Part shown: positions 7,625 to 15,969 of the stretch, piece by piece | How positions within the stretch are numbered: the first letter of the stretch is position 1 | How the letters are laid out: the number at the start of each line of letters is the position of its first letter | Assembly (NCBI GenBank): GCA_902363825.1 | Contig: CABJBK010000005.1 | Span: forward strand, 1 to 64,000 | Length of the DNA: 64,000 nt | Origin: Lachnospiraceae bacterium | Lineage (GTDB): Bacteria > Bacillota > Clostridia > Lachnospirales > Lachnospiraceae | Reading direction: 5' to 3' | Program-made: the position numbers and the translations under genes | Notes under the pieces: generated by a model | Database searches by the model: none | What the model saw: the letters and a program-made list of their open reading frames with translations, nothing else | Told to the model about the DNA's origin: nothing

Positions 7625-8014
7625 AATCATTCCTATGACTGAGGAAGTGTATGAATGTTTTAAGCGTATTGTTGAAAATCGGAAAAGCCCAAGAAGGAAC
7701 CTGTGATTGATGAATATAAGGGATTTTTGTTTTTGGATAAGAAAGATATGCCGGAAGTTGCCTTACATTGGGAAAAACATTTTGAGTGGGCATTGGCAAA
7801 ACATAATCGAATCTATAAGGAACAATTACCAAAGATCACACCTCATGTTTGCAGACATACCTATTGCAGCAACATGGCAAAAAGCGGAATGAATCCCAAG
7901 ACACTTCAATATTTAATGGGGTATTCTGATATAGGAGTTACATTGAATACATATACGCATCTGGGAGCAGAGGATGCCAAGGAAGAACTTGGCAAATATG
8001 CTAAAATGGCTTAA
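7608..8014 (+). pseudogene. Tyrosine recombinase (integrase) C-terminal remnant, frameshifted
   Basis: From 7608 the frame reads ESGTRIIPMTEEVYECFKRI, which is an internal part of Tn916-type integrases. A one-base deletion near 7689 shifts it into the frame from 7691, which runs to the stop at 8014. That second part carries HVCRHTYCSNMAKSGMNP (catalytic HxxR), LMGYSDIGVTLNTYTHLG (late His-equivalent region and the catalytic Tyr in NTYTH) and the end KYAKMA. The N-terminal core-binding and arm-binding domains are absent. The piece is fused directly to the primase gene, showing a deletion that joined two genes of a mobile element. It cannot be an active recombinase. Confidence 0.85.
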
Positions 8015-8241
8015 AATTTTAAAATAATGATACAACTAAAAGAAAACCTAAGTGGAAAAAGTCTTTAGTAAAATGAGAAAATCGAGCTGTTTTACTAAGA
8101 TTTTTACTAAATTTGGATGACAAAATATACGAATTTATGCCACGATATGCGACGAAAACAAAGAAAATACTCTATCACAGAAAATCGTATAAAGTGGCGT
8201 AAAATCAAGGAAAATCAGCATTTTCAAGGAGTTTTTAAGGC
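8015..8241. other. Non-coding end of the integrase region, att-like repeats
   Basis: This 227-base AT-rich stretch has no gene. TTAGTAAAA (8065-8073) and TTTTACTAA (8090-8098) are inverted repeats, and the second arm is repeated directly at 8102-8110, twelve bases on. GAAAAT/ATTTTC (8210-8215, 8220-8225) form another small palindrome flanked by TCAAGG on both sides. Repeats directly after a tyrosine recombinase often mark the attachment end of the element. That this is an attR or attL remnant is inference; the partner site is not in the window. Confidence 0.4.
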
Positions 8242-8757
8242 ATGATTAAAATATTATTTGTTTGCCACGGCAACATCTGCCGCTCCCCCATGTCCGAGTT
8301 CATCCTAAAAGACATGGTAGAAAAGCGCGGCATCCAAGATCAGTTCGAGATCGCCTCCGCAGCGACCAGCACGGAAGAAATCTGGAACGGAAGGGGCAAC
8401 CCGATCTATCCGCCGGCGCAGGCAGAACTAAGAAAACATAAGATTGGAAACACGGCGTATACCAATTTCTCCGGGAAGCGCGCCCGCCAGGTCACGCGGG
8501 AGGATTACGGGTACTACGACTATATTTTGTGCGCGGAGACCACGAACATCCGAAATACCGTGCGGATCACGGGTGAGGACACGGAGCACAAGATAAAGCG
8601 TCTGCTGGATTACTCCAAGGATCCGAGGAACATCGCGGATCCCTGGTACACCGGAGATTTCGGTGTGACATATACGGACATCTGCGAGGGCTGTGAGAGT
8701 TTTCTCTCGTGGCTGGAGCAGGAAGGATATATAAGCATTACTAATAAAATTAAGTAA
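8242..8757 (+). CDS. Low-molecular-weight protein-tyrosine-phosphatase
   Basis: A 171-residue enzyme of the low-molecular-weight phosphatase fold, cytoplasmic. The P-loop CX5R is CHGNICRS at residues 8-15, with Cys8 as nucleophile and Arg14 binding phosphate. The general acid lies in the DPWY segment near residue 133. It hydrolyses phosphotyrosine or phosphoarginine on proteins; the Ser after Arg and a Thr-free P-loop favour tyrosine, but only weakly. The start ATG 8242 follows AAGGA (8226-8230) and TAAGG (8236-8240). It is the first intact core-like gene after the mobile remnants. No partner kinase is nearby. Confidence 0.88.
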   Translation: MIKILFVCHGNICRSPMSEFILKDMVEKRGIQDQFEIASAATSTEEIWNGRGNPIYPPAQAELRKHKIGNTAYTNFSGKRARQVTREDYGYYDYILCAETTNIRNTVRITGEDTEHKIKRLLDYSKDPRNIADPWYTGDFGVTYTDICEGCESFLSWLEQEGYISITNKIK

Positions 8758-8788
8758 ATAATTTCATGCCACTAATAACCGGAAAGCG

Positions 8789-8817
8789 TTGTAAAATCCG
8801 ATTTGCAATGTTAGAAT
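8789..8817 (+). promoter_or_regulatory. Promoter of the purO-AICAR formyltransferase unit
   Basis: TTGTAA (8789-8794), a 17-base spacer and TAGAAT (8812-8817). A short hairpin (CGGGC/GCCCG near 8825-8842) lies in the leader before the ribosome site AAGGAGG at 8875. Confidence 0.55.
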
Positions 8818-8888
8818 AAAAAAGCGGGCGATAAAAAGCCCGGCAGAGTTAGAAAACAAACAGGCAAACAGGATAAGGAGGTTCTGAC

Positions 8889-9602
8889 ATGGAAAAAATG
8901 TCATTGGAAAAAGAGTTGAGTGGTAATTCTTACCCGGGTAGAGGAATCGTGATTGGAAAATCAGCAGATGGAAAATATGCGGTGACGGCATATTTTATCA
9001 TGGGAAGAAGCGAGAACAGCCGCAACCGTGTTTTTGTGGAGGACGGACAGGGAATCCGTACTCAGGCATTTGATCCGTCAAAACTGACCGATCCGAGTCT
9101 TATCATATATGCGCCGGTGCGTGTGCTTGGCAACAAGACGATTGTGACAAACGGCGACCAGACCGATACGATCTATGAACTGATGGACAAGCAGCAGACC
9201 TTTGAGCAGGCGCTGCGCACAAGAGAGTTTGAGCCGGATGCTCCGAACTACACACCGCGTATTTCCGGTATCATGCATGTGGAAGATGGAAATTACAACT
9301 ACGCAATGTCCATCTTAAAGAGCAACAACGGCAATCCGGATGCATGTAACCGTTACACATTCGCTTATGAGAATCCAGTTGCGGGCGAAGGACATTTCAT
9401 CCATACCTACATGGGTGACGGCAATCCGCTTCCGAGTTTTGAGGGAGAACCGACCCTGGTTGGTATTTCCGGAGACATCGATGCGTTTACAGATCTCGTA
9501 TGGGAGAACCTGAATGCGGACAATAAAGTATCCCTGTTTGTCCGTTATATCGATATCGTAACAGGAAACTATGTGACACGCATTATAAATAAGAACAAAT
9601 AA
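8889..9602 (+). CDS. purO: IMP cyclohydrolase, PurO type
   Basis: A 237-residue protein of the IMP cyclohydrolase family first known from archaea (PurO), unrelated to the cyclohydrolase half of PurH. It closes the ring of FAICAR to give IMP, the last step of purine synthesis. Family-like segments are YPGRGIVIGKSADGKYAVTA at residue 15, IMGRSENSRNRVF near 37, SGIMHVEDGNYNYAMSILKS near 132 and NRYTFAYENP near 157. The start ATG 8889 lies seven bases after AAGGAGG. A standalone AICAR formyltransferase follows 30 bases downstream, and together they replace the bifunctional PurH. Confidence 0.85.
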   Translation: MEKMSLEKELSGNSYPGRGIVIGKSADGKYAVTAYFIMGRSENSRNRVFVEDGQGIRTQAFDPSKLTDPSLIIYAPVRVLGNKTIVTNGDQTDTIYELMDKQQTFEQALRTREFEPDAPNYTPRISGIMHVEDGNYNYAMSILKSNNGNPDACNRYTFAYENPVAGEGHFIHTYMGDGNPLPSFEGEPTLVGISGDIDAFTDLVWENLNADNKVSLFVRYIDIVTGNYVTRIINKNK

Positions 9603-9632
9603 ACGAGGATCAAGAGAGAAGCGAGGATAATC

Positions 9633-10811
9633 ATGAAAGAATTAGAATTAAAATATGGCTGTAACCCGAATCAGAAACCGTCTAAAATCTACATGGAAGA
9701 GGGAGAACTCCCGATCAAAGTTTTGAGCGGAAGACCGGGCTACATCAATTTCCTGGATGCATTCAACGGCTGGCAGCTGGTAAGTGAATTAAAGAAAGCA
9801 ACCGGACTTCCGGCGGCGACTTCTTTCAAACATGTTTCTCCGGCGGGAGCAGCAGTCGGCATGCCGCTTTCCGATGTGGAACGCAAAATCTACTGGGTGG
9901 ATGATATGGATATCGAGTTTACTCCGCTTGCAAATGCTTACGCAAGAGCGAGAGGCGCAGACCGTATGTCTTCTTTCGGTGACTTTATTGCGCTTTCCGA
10001 TGTCTGTGATGTCGCAACTGCCAAGATCATCAAGCGTGAGGTTTCCGATGGTGTGATCGCACCGGGATTTGAGCCGGAAGCACTGGCAATCTTAAAAGAA
10101 AAGAAAAAGGGAAATTACAACGTTATCGAGATCGATCCGAACTATGTTCCGAATCCGATCGAGAGAAAACAGGTCTTTGGTATTACTTTTGAACAGGGAA
10201 GAAATGAGTTAAATATTGATGAGCATTTCTTTGACAATATCGTGACTGACAATAAGGAGATCCCGGAGTCCGCAAAGCGCGACCTTGCAATTTCCATGAT
10301 CACTTTAAAATATACACAGTCCAATTCTGTATGCTACGTCAAAGACGGACAGGCAATTGGTATCGGTGCGGGACAGCAGTCCAGAATCCACTGTACCCGT
10401 CTTGCCGGTCAGAAGGCAGACAACTGGTGGCTGCGTCAGTGCCCGAAGGTCTTAAATCTTCCGTTCTTAGACAAGATCAAACGTGCGGACAGAGATAATG
10501 CGATCGATTTATACATCGGTGAGGATTATATGGATGTATTGGCGGACGGCGCCTGGGAAAATATCTTTAAGACAAAACCGGAAGTGTTTACCGCAGAAGA
10601 GAAGCGCGCATGGCTGGATAAAAATACCAACGTTGCGCTTGGTTCCGATGCGTTCTTCCCGTTTGGTGACAACATCGAGCGTGCGCACAGAAGCGGTGTG
10701 ACTTATGTGGCAGAGCCGGGCGGATCGATCCGTGATGACAATGTAATCGCTACCTGCAACAAATACGGCATGGCAATGGCATTCACCGGAATCCGTCTGT
10801 TCCATCACTAA
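9633..10811 (+). CDS. Standalone AICAR formyltransferase (PurH C-terminal type)
   Basis: A 392-residue protein equal to the transformylase domain of PurH, without the cyclohydrolase domain. It moves a formyl group from 10-formyl-THF to AICAR, giving FAICAR for the PurO-type enzyme encoded just upstream. SFKHVSPAGAAVG (64-76) contains the catalytic Lys66-His67 pair. Other conserved stretches are RGADRMSSFGDFIALSD near 109, TQSNSVCYVKDGQAIGIGAG-QQSR near 231 and the C-terminal FFPFGDNIERAH and GGSIRDD. The start ATG 9633 follows a weak purine-rich site. The unit ends in a strong two-way terminator. The order purO then formyltransferase in one transcript fits sequential chemistry. Confidence 0.88.
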   Translation: MKELELKYGCNPNQKPSKIYMEEGELPIKVLSGRPGYINFLDAFNGWQLVSELKKATGLPAATSFKHVSPAGAAVGMPLSDVERKIYWVDDMDIEFTPLANAYARARGADRMSSFGDFIALSDVCDVATAKIIKREVSDGVIAPGFEPEALAILKEKKKGNYNVIEIDPNYVPNPIERKQVFGITFEQGRNELNIDEHFFDNIVTDNKEIPESAKRDLAISMITLKYTQSNSVCYVKDGQAIGIGAGQQSRIHCTRLAGQKADNWWLRQCPKVLNLPFLDKIKRADRDNAIDLYIGEDYMDVLADGAWENIFKTKPEVFTAEEKRAWLDKNTNVALGSDAFFPFGDNIERAHRSGVTYVAEPGGSIRDDNVIATCNKYGMAMAFTGIRLFHH

Positions 10812-10856
10812 GAGGAAACGATACGGTTACTCGTGTGACCGGTTATAAATTAAAAG

Positions 10857-10919
10857 AAAAAAGGCTGGCAGAGATCAGACCGGGGATTTCCCCGAAACAG
10901 ATCCTGTCAGTCTTTTTTT
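10857..10919. terminator. Bidirectional terminator between convergent genes
   Basis: A long hairpin: outer arms AAGGCTGGCAG/CTGTCAGTCTT with G-U pairs, and an inner CGGGG (10881-10885) with CCCCG (10890-10894). A T-run at 10913-10919 serves the plus strand and an A-run at 10857-10862 serves the minus-strand hisK gene, which converges here. Confidence 0.85.
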
Positions 10920-10949
10920 GATGCCACGCTGTGATGGAACCAGAGAGAT

Positions 10950-11744
10950 TCAGTGGTCATTCAAAAACGGTTTCCGCAGAGTGACTTCCGGCAGCAGTGA
11001 GATGCCGCACTCTTCTGCAAGTGCAGAGCAGCCGTTATAAGTCGCCTCATCCCAAAAAGCGTCCGGTGTGTGCGCGTCCCTGCCGAATACAAAATCATTT
11101 CCGAGAGAGGCTGCAAGCGAAAAGAAACGTTTGGACGGGTAATGTCTCTGGTTTAAGTATCCACAGAAATTGATTTCAAGCGGAATGGAGAGCCGTTTGG
11201 CTTCCAGACACAGGCGGGTCATATGTTTATTGTAGATCTCATCGGAACCGGTAAAGTTGATGAGATCCGGATGTGCGAGATAGGTGAAATTTCCGGTATT
11301 CAAGGCTTCGATCACGAGATCAACGTATTCTTTTAATTTTGCCTCGTCTGCATCCGGCGCGCCGCTGTAGCTGCCATCCAGCTCGCTGTGCAGAAAGTGC
11401 TGGCCGAGGATCAGGTAGTCGATATCATAAGGAAGGAGAAGATCACGCAGATCTGCCCAGTGATCCCTTAAATATTCCGCCTCAAAACCGACAAAGATCT
11501 GAATATCGTCTTTGTATTCCGCAGCGAGTGCGCGGATCGCGGTGACATAGTCAGAAGTATCATCCATATCCATGCGGACCGTGGACGGATAGCCGCGCAG
11601 ATACGGGTATGGCACATGATCGGAAAAGCCGAGTGTTTTGATGCCGGCTTTAATCGCGCATTCTACATATTCCCGGTCGGTTCCCGTTGCATGATGACAG
11701 CGGAACGTGTGTGTGTGAAAATTATAATGCATGCTGTTGTTCAT
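10950..11744 (-). CDS. hisK: Histidinol-phosphatase, PHP family
   Basis: A 264-residue PHP-domain phosphatase that releases histidinol from histidinol phosphate. Metal ligands are seen in NFHTHTFRCHHATGT near residue 8, FSDHVPYP near 40, VGFEAEY near 84, the H of GQHFLH near 113, AHPDLI near 156 and GRDAHTPDAFW near 220. Length and motifs fit HisK/HisJ rather than the PHP domain of polymerases. The start is ATG 11744, six bases after TTGGAG; the in-frame TTG at 11756 is part of that ribosome site. It stands alone on the minus strand with no other his gene nearby, which is common for this enzyme. Confidence 0.85.
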   Translation of the reverse strand: MNNSMHYNFHTHTFRCHHATGTDREYVECAIKAGIKTLGFSDHVPYPYLRGYPSTVRMDMDDTSDYVTAIRALAAEYKDDIQIFVGFEAEYLRDHWADLRDLLLPYDIDYLILGQHFLHSELDGSYSGAPDADEAKLKEYVDLVIEALNTGNFTYLAHPDLINFTGSDEIYNKHMTRLCLEAKRLSIPLEINFCGYLNQRHYPSKRFFSLAASLGNDFVFGRDAHTPDAFWDEATYNGCSALAEECGISLLPEVTLRKPFLNDH

Positions 11745-11826
11745 AAAAAACTCCAATCTTTCAGGTGACGTGATTTTTTGATCTATTTTTTACAACAGAA
11801 AATATTGTAGCACAGTCCGGCGAAAA

Positions 11827-13068
11827 TTAAAATACGATCGGACTGTGGGAAAATTCATTCGGCAGACGTTTCCCGGTCTTGGCAGTCAGCGCGAGCCGAT
11901 AGACATCCGCGGCAAAAATGTCTTTGGAAAGAAGCGCACAGGCATCGTCTGAGAGATAGCTCTTTGCATCCGCAAGCTTGGCGATGAGCGGGATGTCCGC
12001 GTTTTTCTTGATCGCCGAGAGAAGCGGTGCGGCACTTTTTCGAAAGCCGAGCAGCCGCAGGTAAGGCGCGAAGGAAAATACCCCTGCAAGTGCAAAATCT
12101 TCCTCTGTCAGGTTTAAAAGAATGTGGAGCAGTGCGCGGCTGATGCGTGTGTGGGTCAGTTCCTTTGATTTTAACTGCAGCACAAAATCGGACCAGCAGG
12201 TGAAATCAGAAAGGTTCTTTCGGATCTTGTTGGAGAGATCCGGCGTGACATCCAGATAGGAGGTAAAGCCGGACGCGCACTCACAGAGCAGTTTATAGTG
12301 CAGCATGGCGGAAAGATCATCGGAAAACAGAAAATCCCCGTCTTTTTGCGCTGCTTCTAAAATAGAAAACACAGCGGGCGGAACCTGATCCTGTATACCG
12401 GAGAGCGCGTCACTATCTGGTTTACATAAAAAATCGCGGATCGCGGTTGCGGAGGCAAGAGGGCCGGAAAGCGCAGTGTCGTGGTAACCGCTTCCCCGGC
12501 GCTTTAGCGGGCGTGGCGTTATGCCTGAGCCAAGCGAGAGCAGGCGCTGGACATAAGAAAGTCCTAAAATATTATTGGGGGAAGAAAGGAGCGCGTCATC
12601 TGCCGGATTTTCTCCACAGCACAGGGAGAGTGCGGCATTTCGGGCAGCCGGAAAACTTTTCCCGAGCCGGAGCTGTGCGCGCAGCGCGTCCTGATACGCG
12701 GCGGGTTCCCGGTTTAAAAAATCCGCAAGCTTATAAAAAGCCGGAAGATCATCACTTTCCGCGCCAAAGCAGAGATCGGTGACGACACCGGTCTTTTCGA
12801 GGAGCGTGACCCCGCCGGCGGCAAAAGGCTCGGCACTTGCGCATGCGGATAATACCGGGAGCTCTAAGACGAGGTCGGCACCACAGCCAAGCGCCATTTT
12901 TGCGCGTTCCCATTTATTTAAGATGCCGGGGATGCCGCGCTGCATAAAATCGCCGCTTAAAACGACGATGATAAAGTCGGTGTCCCACGTTTCTTTCGCG
13001 GTTTTTAACTGATAGAGATGACCGTTGTGAAACGGATTGTATTCTGCGATGATTCCGGTTACTTTCAT
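11827..13068 (-). CDS. tmcAL: tRNA(Met) cytidine acetate ligase TmcAL
   Basis: A 413-residue protein (formerly YlbM, DUF795) that uses ATP and acetate to make N4-acetylcytidine at the wobble base of elongator tRNA-Met. The nucleotidyltransferase signature GIIAEYNPFHNGHLYQL lies at residues 5-21, with the HxGH-type motif. VVLSGDFMQRG near 38, LPVLSACASAEPFA near 73 and SPNNILGLSYVQ near 164 are family signatures. The start is ATG 13068, preceded by AAAGGAA; a longer frame to 13155 has no support. It is transcribed divergently from acetate kinase, and both enzymes handle acetate, possibly a chance pairing. Confidence 0.88.
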   Translation of the reverse strand: MKVTGIIAEYNPFHNGHLYQLKTAKETWDTDFIIVVLSGDFMQRGIPGILNKWERAKMALGCGADLVLELPVLSACASAEPFAAGGVTLLEKTGVVTDLCFGAESDDLPAFYKLADFLNREPAAYQDALRAQLRLGKSFPAARNAALSLCCGENPADDALLSSPNNILGLSYVQRLLSLGSGITPRPLKRRGSGYHDTALSGPLASATAIRDFLCKPDSDALSGIQDQVPPAVFSILEAAQKDGDFLFSDDLSAMLHYKLLCECASGFTSYLDVTPDLSNKIRKNLSDFTCWSDFVLQLKSKELTHTRISRALLHILLNLTEEDFALAGVFSFAPYLRLLGFRKSAAPLLSAIKKNADIPLIAKLADAKSYLSDDACALLSKDIFAADVYRLALTAKTGKRLPNEFSHSPIVF

Positions 13069-13170
13069 ATTGTGTGCAGGTTCCTTTCGTTCGGATAAAG
13101 TTGGTATGTACCATATTCTGATTTTTATCCTACCATAAAAAGATTTTGGGTTCAAATTTCCAATTTAGCC

Positions 13171-13199
13171 TTGTATACAAATTTAGATTGTTTTATAAT
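13171..13199 (+). promoter_or_regulatory. Promoter of ackA
   Basis: TTGTAT (13171-13176), 17-base spacer, consensus TATAAT (13194-13199). In the leader, TCCCAT/ATGGGA (13215-13220, 13226-13231) forms a six-base hairpin with a GAAAA loop, 22 bases before the ribosome site. Confidence 0.7.
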
Positions 13200-13267
13200 G
13201 TTAAATACATACAGTCCCATGAAAAATGGGATTATAGTACGTTAAAATGAAAAAGGAGATATGATAT

Positions 13268-14461
13268 ATGAACGTTTTAGTAATCAACTGCGGAAGTTCT
13301 TCTTTAAAATATCAGGTGATCAATTCTGATACAGAAGCAGTACTTGCAAAAGGCCTTTGCGAGAGAATCGGGATCGATGGCAGACTGACCTACAAACCGG
13401 CAGGCGGAGCCAAGGAAGAAAGAGAAGTGGATATGCCGACCCATAAACAGGCGATCCAGCTTGTTCTGGACGCGCTGGTAAATCCGAAGACAGGTGCGTT
13501 AAAGAGCCTTTCCGAGATCGGTGCAGTCGGACACAGAGTCGTACACGGCGGAGAGAAATTCGCTTCCTCCACGATCTTAAATGAAGAAGTCTTAAAAGTC
13601 GTAGAAGAGTGTAATGACCTTGCACCGCTTCACAACCCGGCAAACCTGATCGGTATCCGCGCGTGCCAGGAACTGATGCCGAACACACCGATGGTTGGCG
13701 TATTCGATACCGCTTTCCATCAGACCATGCCGGAGAAGGCTTATATGTACGGTATCCCGTATGAATACTATGACAAATACAAAGTTCGTAAATACGGCTT
13801 CCACGGAACCAGCCACAGCTTCGTTTCCCAGAAAGTGGCAGAACTCCTCGGAAAACCGTATGATTCCTTAAAGACGATCGTATGCCACCTCGGAAACGGT
13901 GCGAGCGTGTGCGCGGTAGATAAAGGAAAATCTGTGGATACTTCCATGGGACTTACCCCGCTCGAAGGTCTGATCATGGGAACCAGAAGTGGTGACGTGG
14001 ATCCGTCCGTACTAGAGTTCATCGCAAAGAAAGACAATATCGATATCACAGGTGTGTTAAACATCTTAAATAAGAAGTCCGGTCTTCTCGGAATGTCTGA
14101 CGGACTCGGCAGTGATTTCCGTGATATCAGAGAAGCGGCAGGAAACGGAAATGAAAAGGCAAAGGTTGCCATGGACGCGTTCGCTTACCGTGTTGCCAAA
14201 TATGTAGGTGCTTACGCAGCTGCCATGAACGGTGTGGATGTTATCGCGTTTACCGCAGGAATCGGTGAGCATGCTTCCGCGCTCCGTACCCAGATCTGCG
14301 AATACTTCGGATATCTCGGTGTTACGATCGACGAGACCGAGAACTGGAAAGAAGAGGACTACATGACCATTTCTACTCCGGATTCCAAGGTAAAAGTCAT
14401 GGTGATCGCGACAAACGAAGAGCTTGCGATCTGCCGCGAGACCGTTGCGCTGGTAAAATAA
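13268..14461 (+). CDS. ackA: Acetate kinase
   Basis: A 397-residue full-length acetate kinase, making ATP and acetate from acetyl phosphate in fermentation. Family landmarks are NCGSSSLKYQV (residues 7-17), GHRVVHGGEKF near 79, the catalytic-loop FDTAFHQTMP near 147, YGFHGTSHSFVS near 177, CHLGNGASVCAV near 206 and GTRSGDVDPSVLEF near 238. The start ATG 13268 follows AAAAGGAG. The usual partner phosphotransacetylase gene is not directly upstream, where tmcAL points the other way. A separate strong promoter follows for yceD-rpmF. Codon choice suggests high expression. Confidence 0.97.
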   Translation: MNVLVINCGSSSLKYQVINSDTEAVLAKGLCERIGIDGRLTYKPAGGAKEEREVDMPTHKQAIQLVLDALVNPKTGALKSLSEIGAVGHRVVHGGEKFASSTILNEEVLKVVEECNDLAPLHNPANLIGIRACQELMPNTPMVGVFDTAFHQTMPEKAYMYGIPYEYYDKYKVRKYGFHGTSHSFVSQKVAELLGKPYDSLKTIVCHLGNGASVCAVDKGKSVDTSMGLTPLEGLIMGTRSGDVDPSVLEFIAKKDNIDITGVLNILNKKSGLLGMSDGLGSDFRDIREAAGNGNEKAKVAMDAFAYRVAKYVGAYAAAMNGVDVIAFTAGIGEHASALRTQICEYFGYLGVTIDETENWKEEDYMTISTPDSKVKVMVIATNEELAICRETVALVK

Positions 14462-14469
14462 AAAATTTG

Positions 14470-14498
14470 TTGACAAACCTTGGTCAAGTATGTATAAT
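14470..14498 (+). promoter_or_regulatory. Strong consensus promoter of yceD-rpmF
   Basis: A perfect TTGACA (14470-14475), 17-base spacer and perfect TATAAT (14493-14498), starting nine bases after the ackA stop. It is the best match to the housekeeping consensus noticed in the window. Confidence 0.9.
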
Positions 14499-14524
14499 TG
14501 TTTGAGTGTGATTAGGAGAGTATC

Positions 14525-15049
14525 ATGAAAGTAGATATAACAGACATTGTTTCGAATGAAAACAAAAGTGTTACAAAAGAAGTGGAAATCGATCTTACCT
14601 CTTTTGATTCAAAATTAGGTAATTTCCCGATCATCAAGAAAACGCCATTCACGTTACAGCTTACGAATGAGGAAAATAAGCATCTGCTTATCGAAACTGA
14701 GTTGGATGTGACGCTTGAAATACCATGTGACCGTTGCCTGACACCGGTGGATACGGATTTTCACATTTCAGTATCCAGAAAGCTTCCGATCGGCGGCGAG
14801 CCTGTTTCGGAGGAGGACGGCGAGGAAGACGATTATGTGGATGGATTTGATCTGGATGTAGATAGACTTATCTATGGTGAGATTATGGTTAACTGGCCGA
14901 CGAAGGTTCTGTGCAAAGAAGATTGCAAAGGAATTTGTAGGAAATGCGGTGTGAATTTGAATCTGCAGACCTGTGATTGCCAGAAAACAGAGCTGGATCC
15001 AAGAATGGCCGCTATCCAGGATATCTTTAACAAATTTAAGGAGGTGTAA
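14525..15049 (+). CDS. yceD: YceD/DUF177 family protein
   Basis: A 174-residue protein of the DUF177 family, nearly always encoded before rpmF. Homologues are linked to 23S rRNA accumulation and ribosome assembly. The conserved cysteines are visible: Cys68 and Cys71 in PCDRC, then Cys130, 134, 138 and 141 in LCKEDCKGICRKCG, a likely zinc site. An acidic run (EEDGEEDD, 96-103) lies between them. It is followed four bases later by rpmF, whose ribosome site AAGGAGGTG overlaps the yceD end, so the two are coupled. Confidence 0.88.
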   Translation: MKVDITDIVSNENKSVTKEVEIDLTSFDSKLGNFPIIKKTPFTLQLTNEENKHLLIETELDVTLEIPCDRCLTPVDTDFHISVSRKLPIGGEPVSEEDGEEDDYVDGFDLDVDRLIYGEIMVNWPTKVLCKEDCKGICRKCGVNLNLQTCDCQKTELDPRMAAIQDIFNKFKEV

Positions 15050-15053
15050 CCAG

Positions 15054-15233
15054 ATGTCAATTTGTCCAAAGAACAAATCTTCCAAAGGAAGAAGAGATAA
15101 AAGAAGAGCAAACTGGAAGATGACTGCTCCAAATTTAGTAAAATGCAGCAAATGCGGCGCTTTAATGATGCCTCATAGAGTTTGCAAGAACTGTGGTTCT
15201 TATAACAAGAAAGAAATTATCCCTCAGGACTAA
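15054..15233 (+). CDS. rpmF: 50S ribosomal protein L32
   Basis: A 59-residue L32 protein. MSICPKNKSSKGRRDKRRAN is the basic N-terminus and the zinc ribbon uses Cys31, Cys34, Cys44 and Cys47, the zinc-binding (C+) form of L32. The start ATG 15054 lies six bases after AAGGAGGTG (15039-15047). A terminator follows at 15249. Confidence 0.96.
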   Translation: MSICPKNKSSKGRRDKRRANWKMTAPNLVKCSKCGALMMPHRVCKNCGSYNKKEIIPQD

Positions 15234-15248
15234 TCAGTGGGGAGATCA

Positions 15249-15276
15249 GGAGTGTTTGAAAAAACACTCCTTTTTT
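15249..15276 (+). terminator. Terminator after rpmF
   Basis: GGAGTGTTT pairs with the AACACTCC arm over a short A-rich loop, followed by six T (15271-15276). A standard rho-independent terminator that ends the yceD-rpmF transcript before the DUF624 gene. Confidence 0.9.
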
Positions 15277-15309
15277 ACTTTCAGAATATAATGGAAAAGG
15301 TGATTTTAT

Positions 15310-15957
15310 ATGAGTGATATTTTTAATTATGACAACAAACTGATGCAGGGACTGGATAAGTTTTTCAATGTATGTTACCTGAGCATCGTCTGGCTGCTTG
15401 CCTGCATTCCGATCGTTACGATCGGCGCGGCAAATACGGCGCTGTATTACACGGCAAACAAGGTCTTAAAACATAACCGCGGTTATGTCTGGAAAGATTT
15501 CTGGGGGGCGTTCCGCGCCAATTTCAAACAGTCTACGATCGTCTGGCTGGTGACACTCGGACTGACATTGTTAATGTGCTTTGATACCTATGTAATGTGG
15601 AAATTTGCGGCTGCGGGATATGGCATTGGCAAGATCTATATCTTTTTTACGATCGTACTCGCGTTCGTGATCATGTGGGCGGTATATGTTTTCCCATATA
15701 TCGGACGTTTCGCGAATACGACAAAGGCGATCATGAAAAATGCGCTGCTGTTGGCGTTTGCACATCTGCCTAAGACACTTCTGGTATTTGCAATGTTTGT
15801 AGGATGCGCGGTTTTGCTCTATTTATTCGGATTTCTGATCGTTCTGCTTCCGGGACTTTACATGTGGATCAAGAGTTATATCATGGAAGGCATTTTCAGA
15901 AAGTACATGTCCGAGGAAGACCGTGAGTCTGAGGATGAACGCAACCGTGAGTACTAG
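15310..15957 (+). CDS. YesL/DUF624 family membrane protein
   Basis: A 215-residue integral membrane protein of the DUF624 (YesL) family. Hydrophobic segments are seen at about residues 20-42 (VCYLSIVWLLACIPIVTIGA), 75-95, 103-128 (YIFFTIVLAFVIMWAVYVFP), 140-150 and 155-185. The C-terminus is highly charged (SEEDRESEDERNREY). In other Bacillota such genes often accompany sugar ABC transporters or glycan utilisation genes; here it stands between rpmF and plsX with no such neighbour. Function is unknown. The start ATG 15310 has a moderate ribosome site (AAAAGGTG). Confidence 0.75.
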   Translation: MSDIFNYDNKLMQGLDKFFNVCYLSIVWLLACIPIVTIGAANTALYYTANKVLKHNRGYVWKDFWGAFRANFKQSTIVWLVTLGLTLLMCFDTYVMWKFAAAGYGIGKIYIFFTIVLAFVIMWAVYVFPYIGRFANTTKAIMKNALLLAFAHLPKTLLVFAMFVGCAVLLYLFGFLIVLLPGLYMWIKSYIMEGIFRKYMSEEDRESEDERNREY

Positions 15958-15969
15958 ATTTATTTTTGG

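Noticed and set aside
1..8240. A prophage
   Set aside because: There are no capsid, tail, portal or terminase genes; only IS and integrase remnants and accessory genes.
8764..8991. Minus-strand 75-residue frame at the purO promoter
   Set aside because: It overlaps the purO start and promoter, has no ribosome site and no recognisable domain.
12447..13012. Plus-strand open frames opposite tmcAL
   Set aside because: They lie wholly within the conserved tmcAL gene and show no family features. They are shadows of its codon pattern.
13069..13267. Missing phosphotransacetylase gene before ackA
   Set aside because: The gap is only 199 bases with a promoter. A separate pta locus is common in this group, so absence here is not remarkable.
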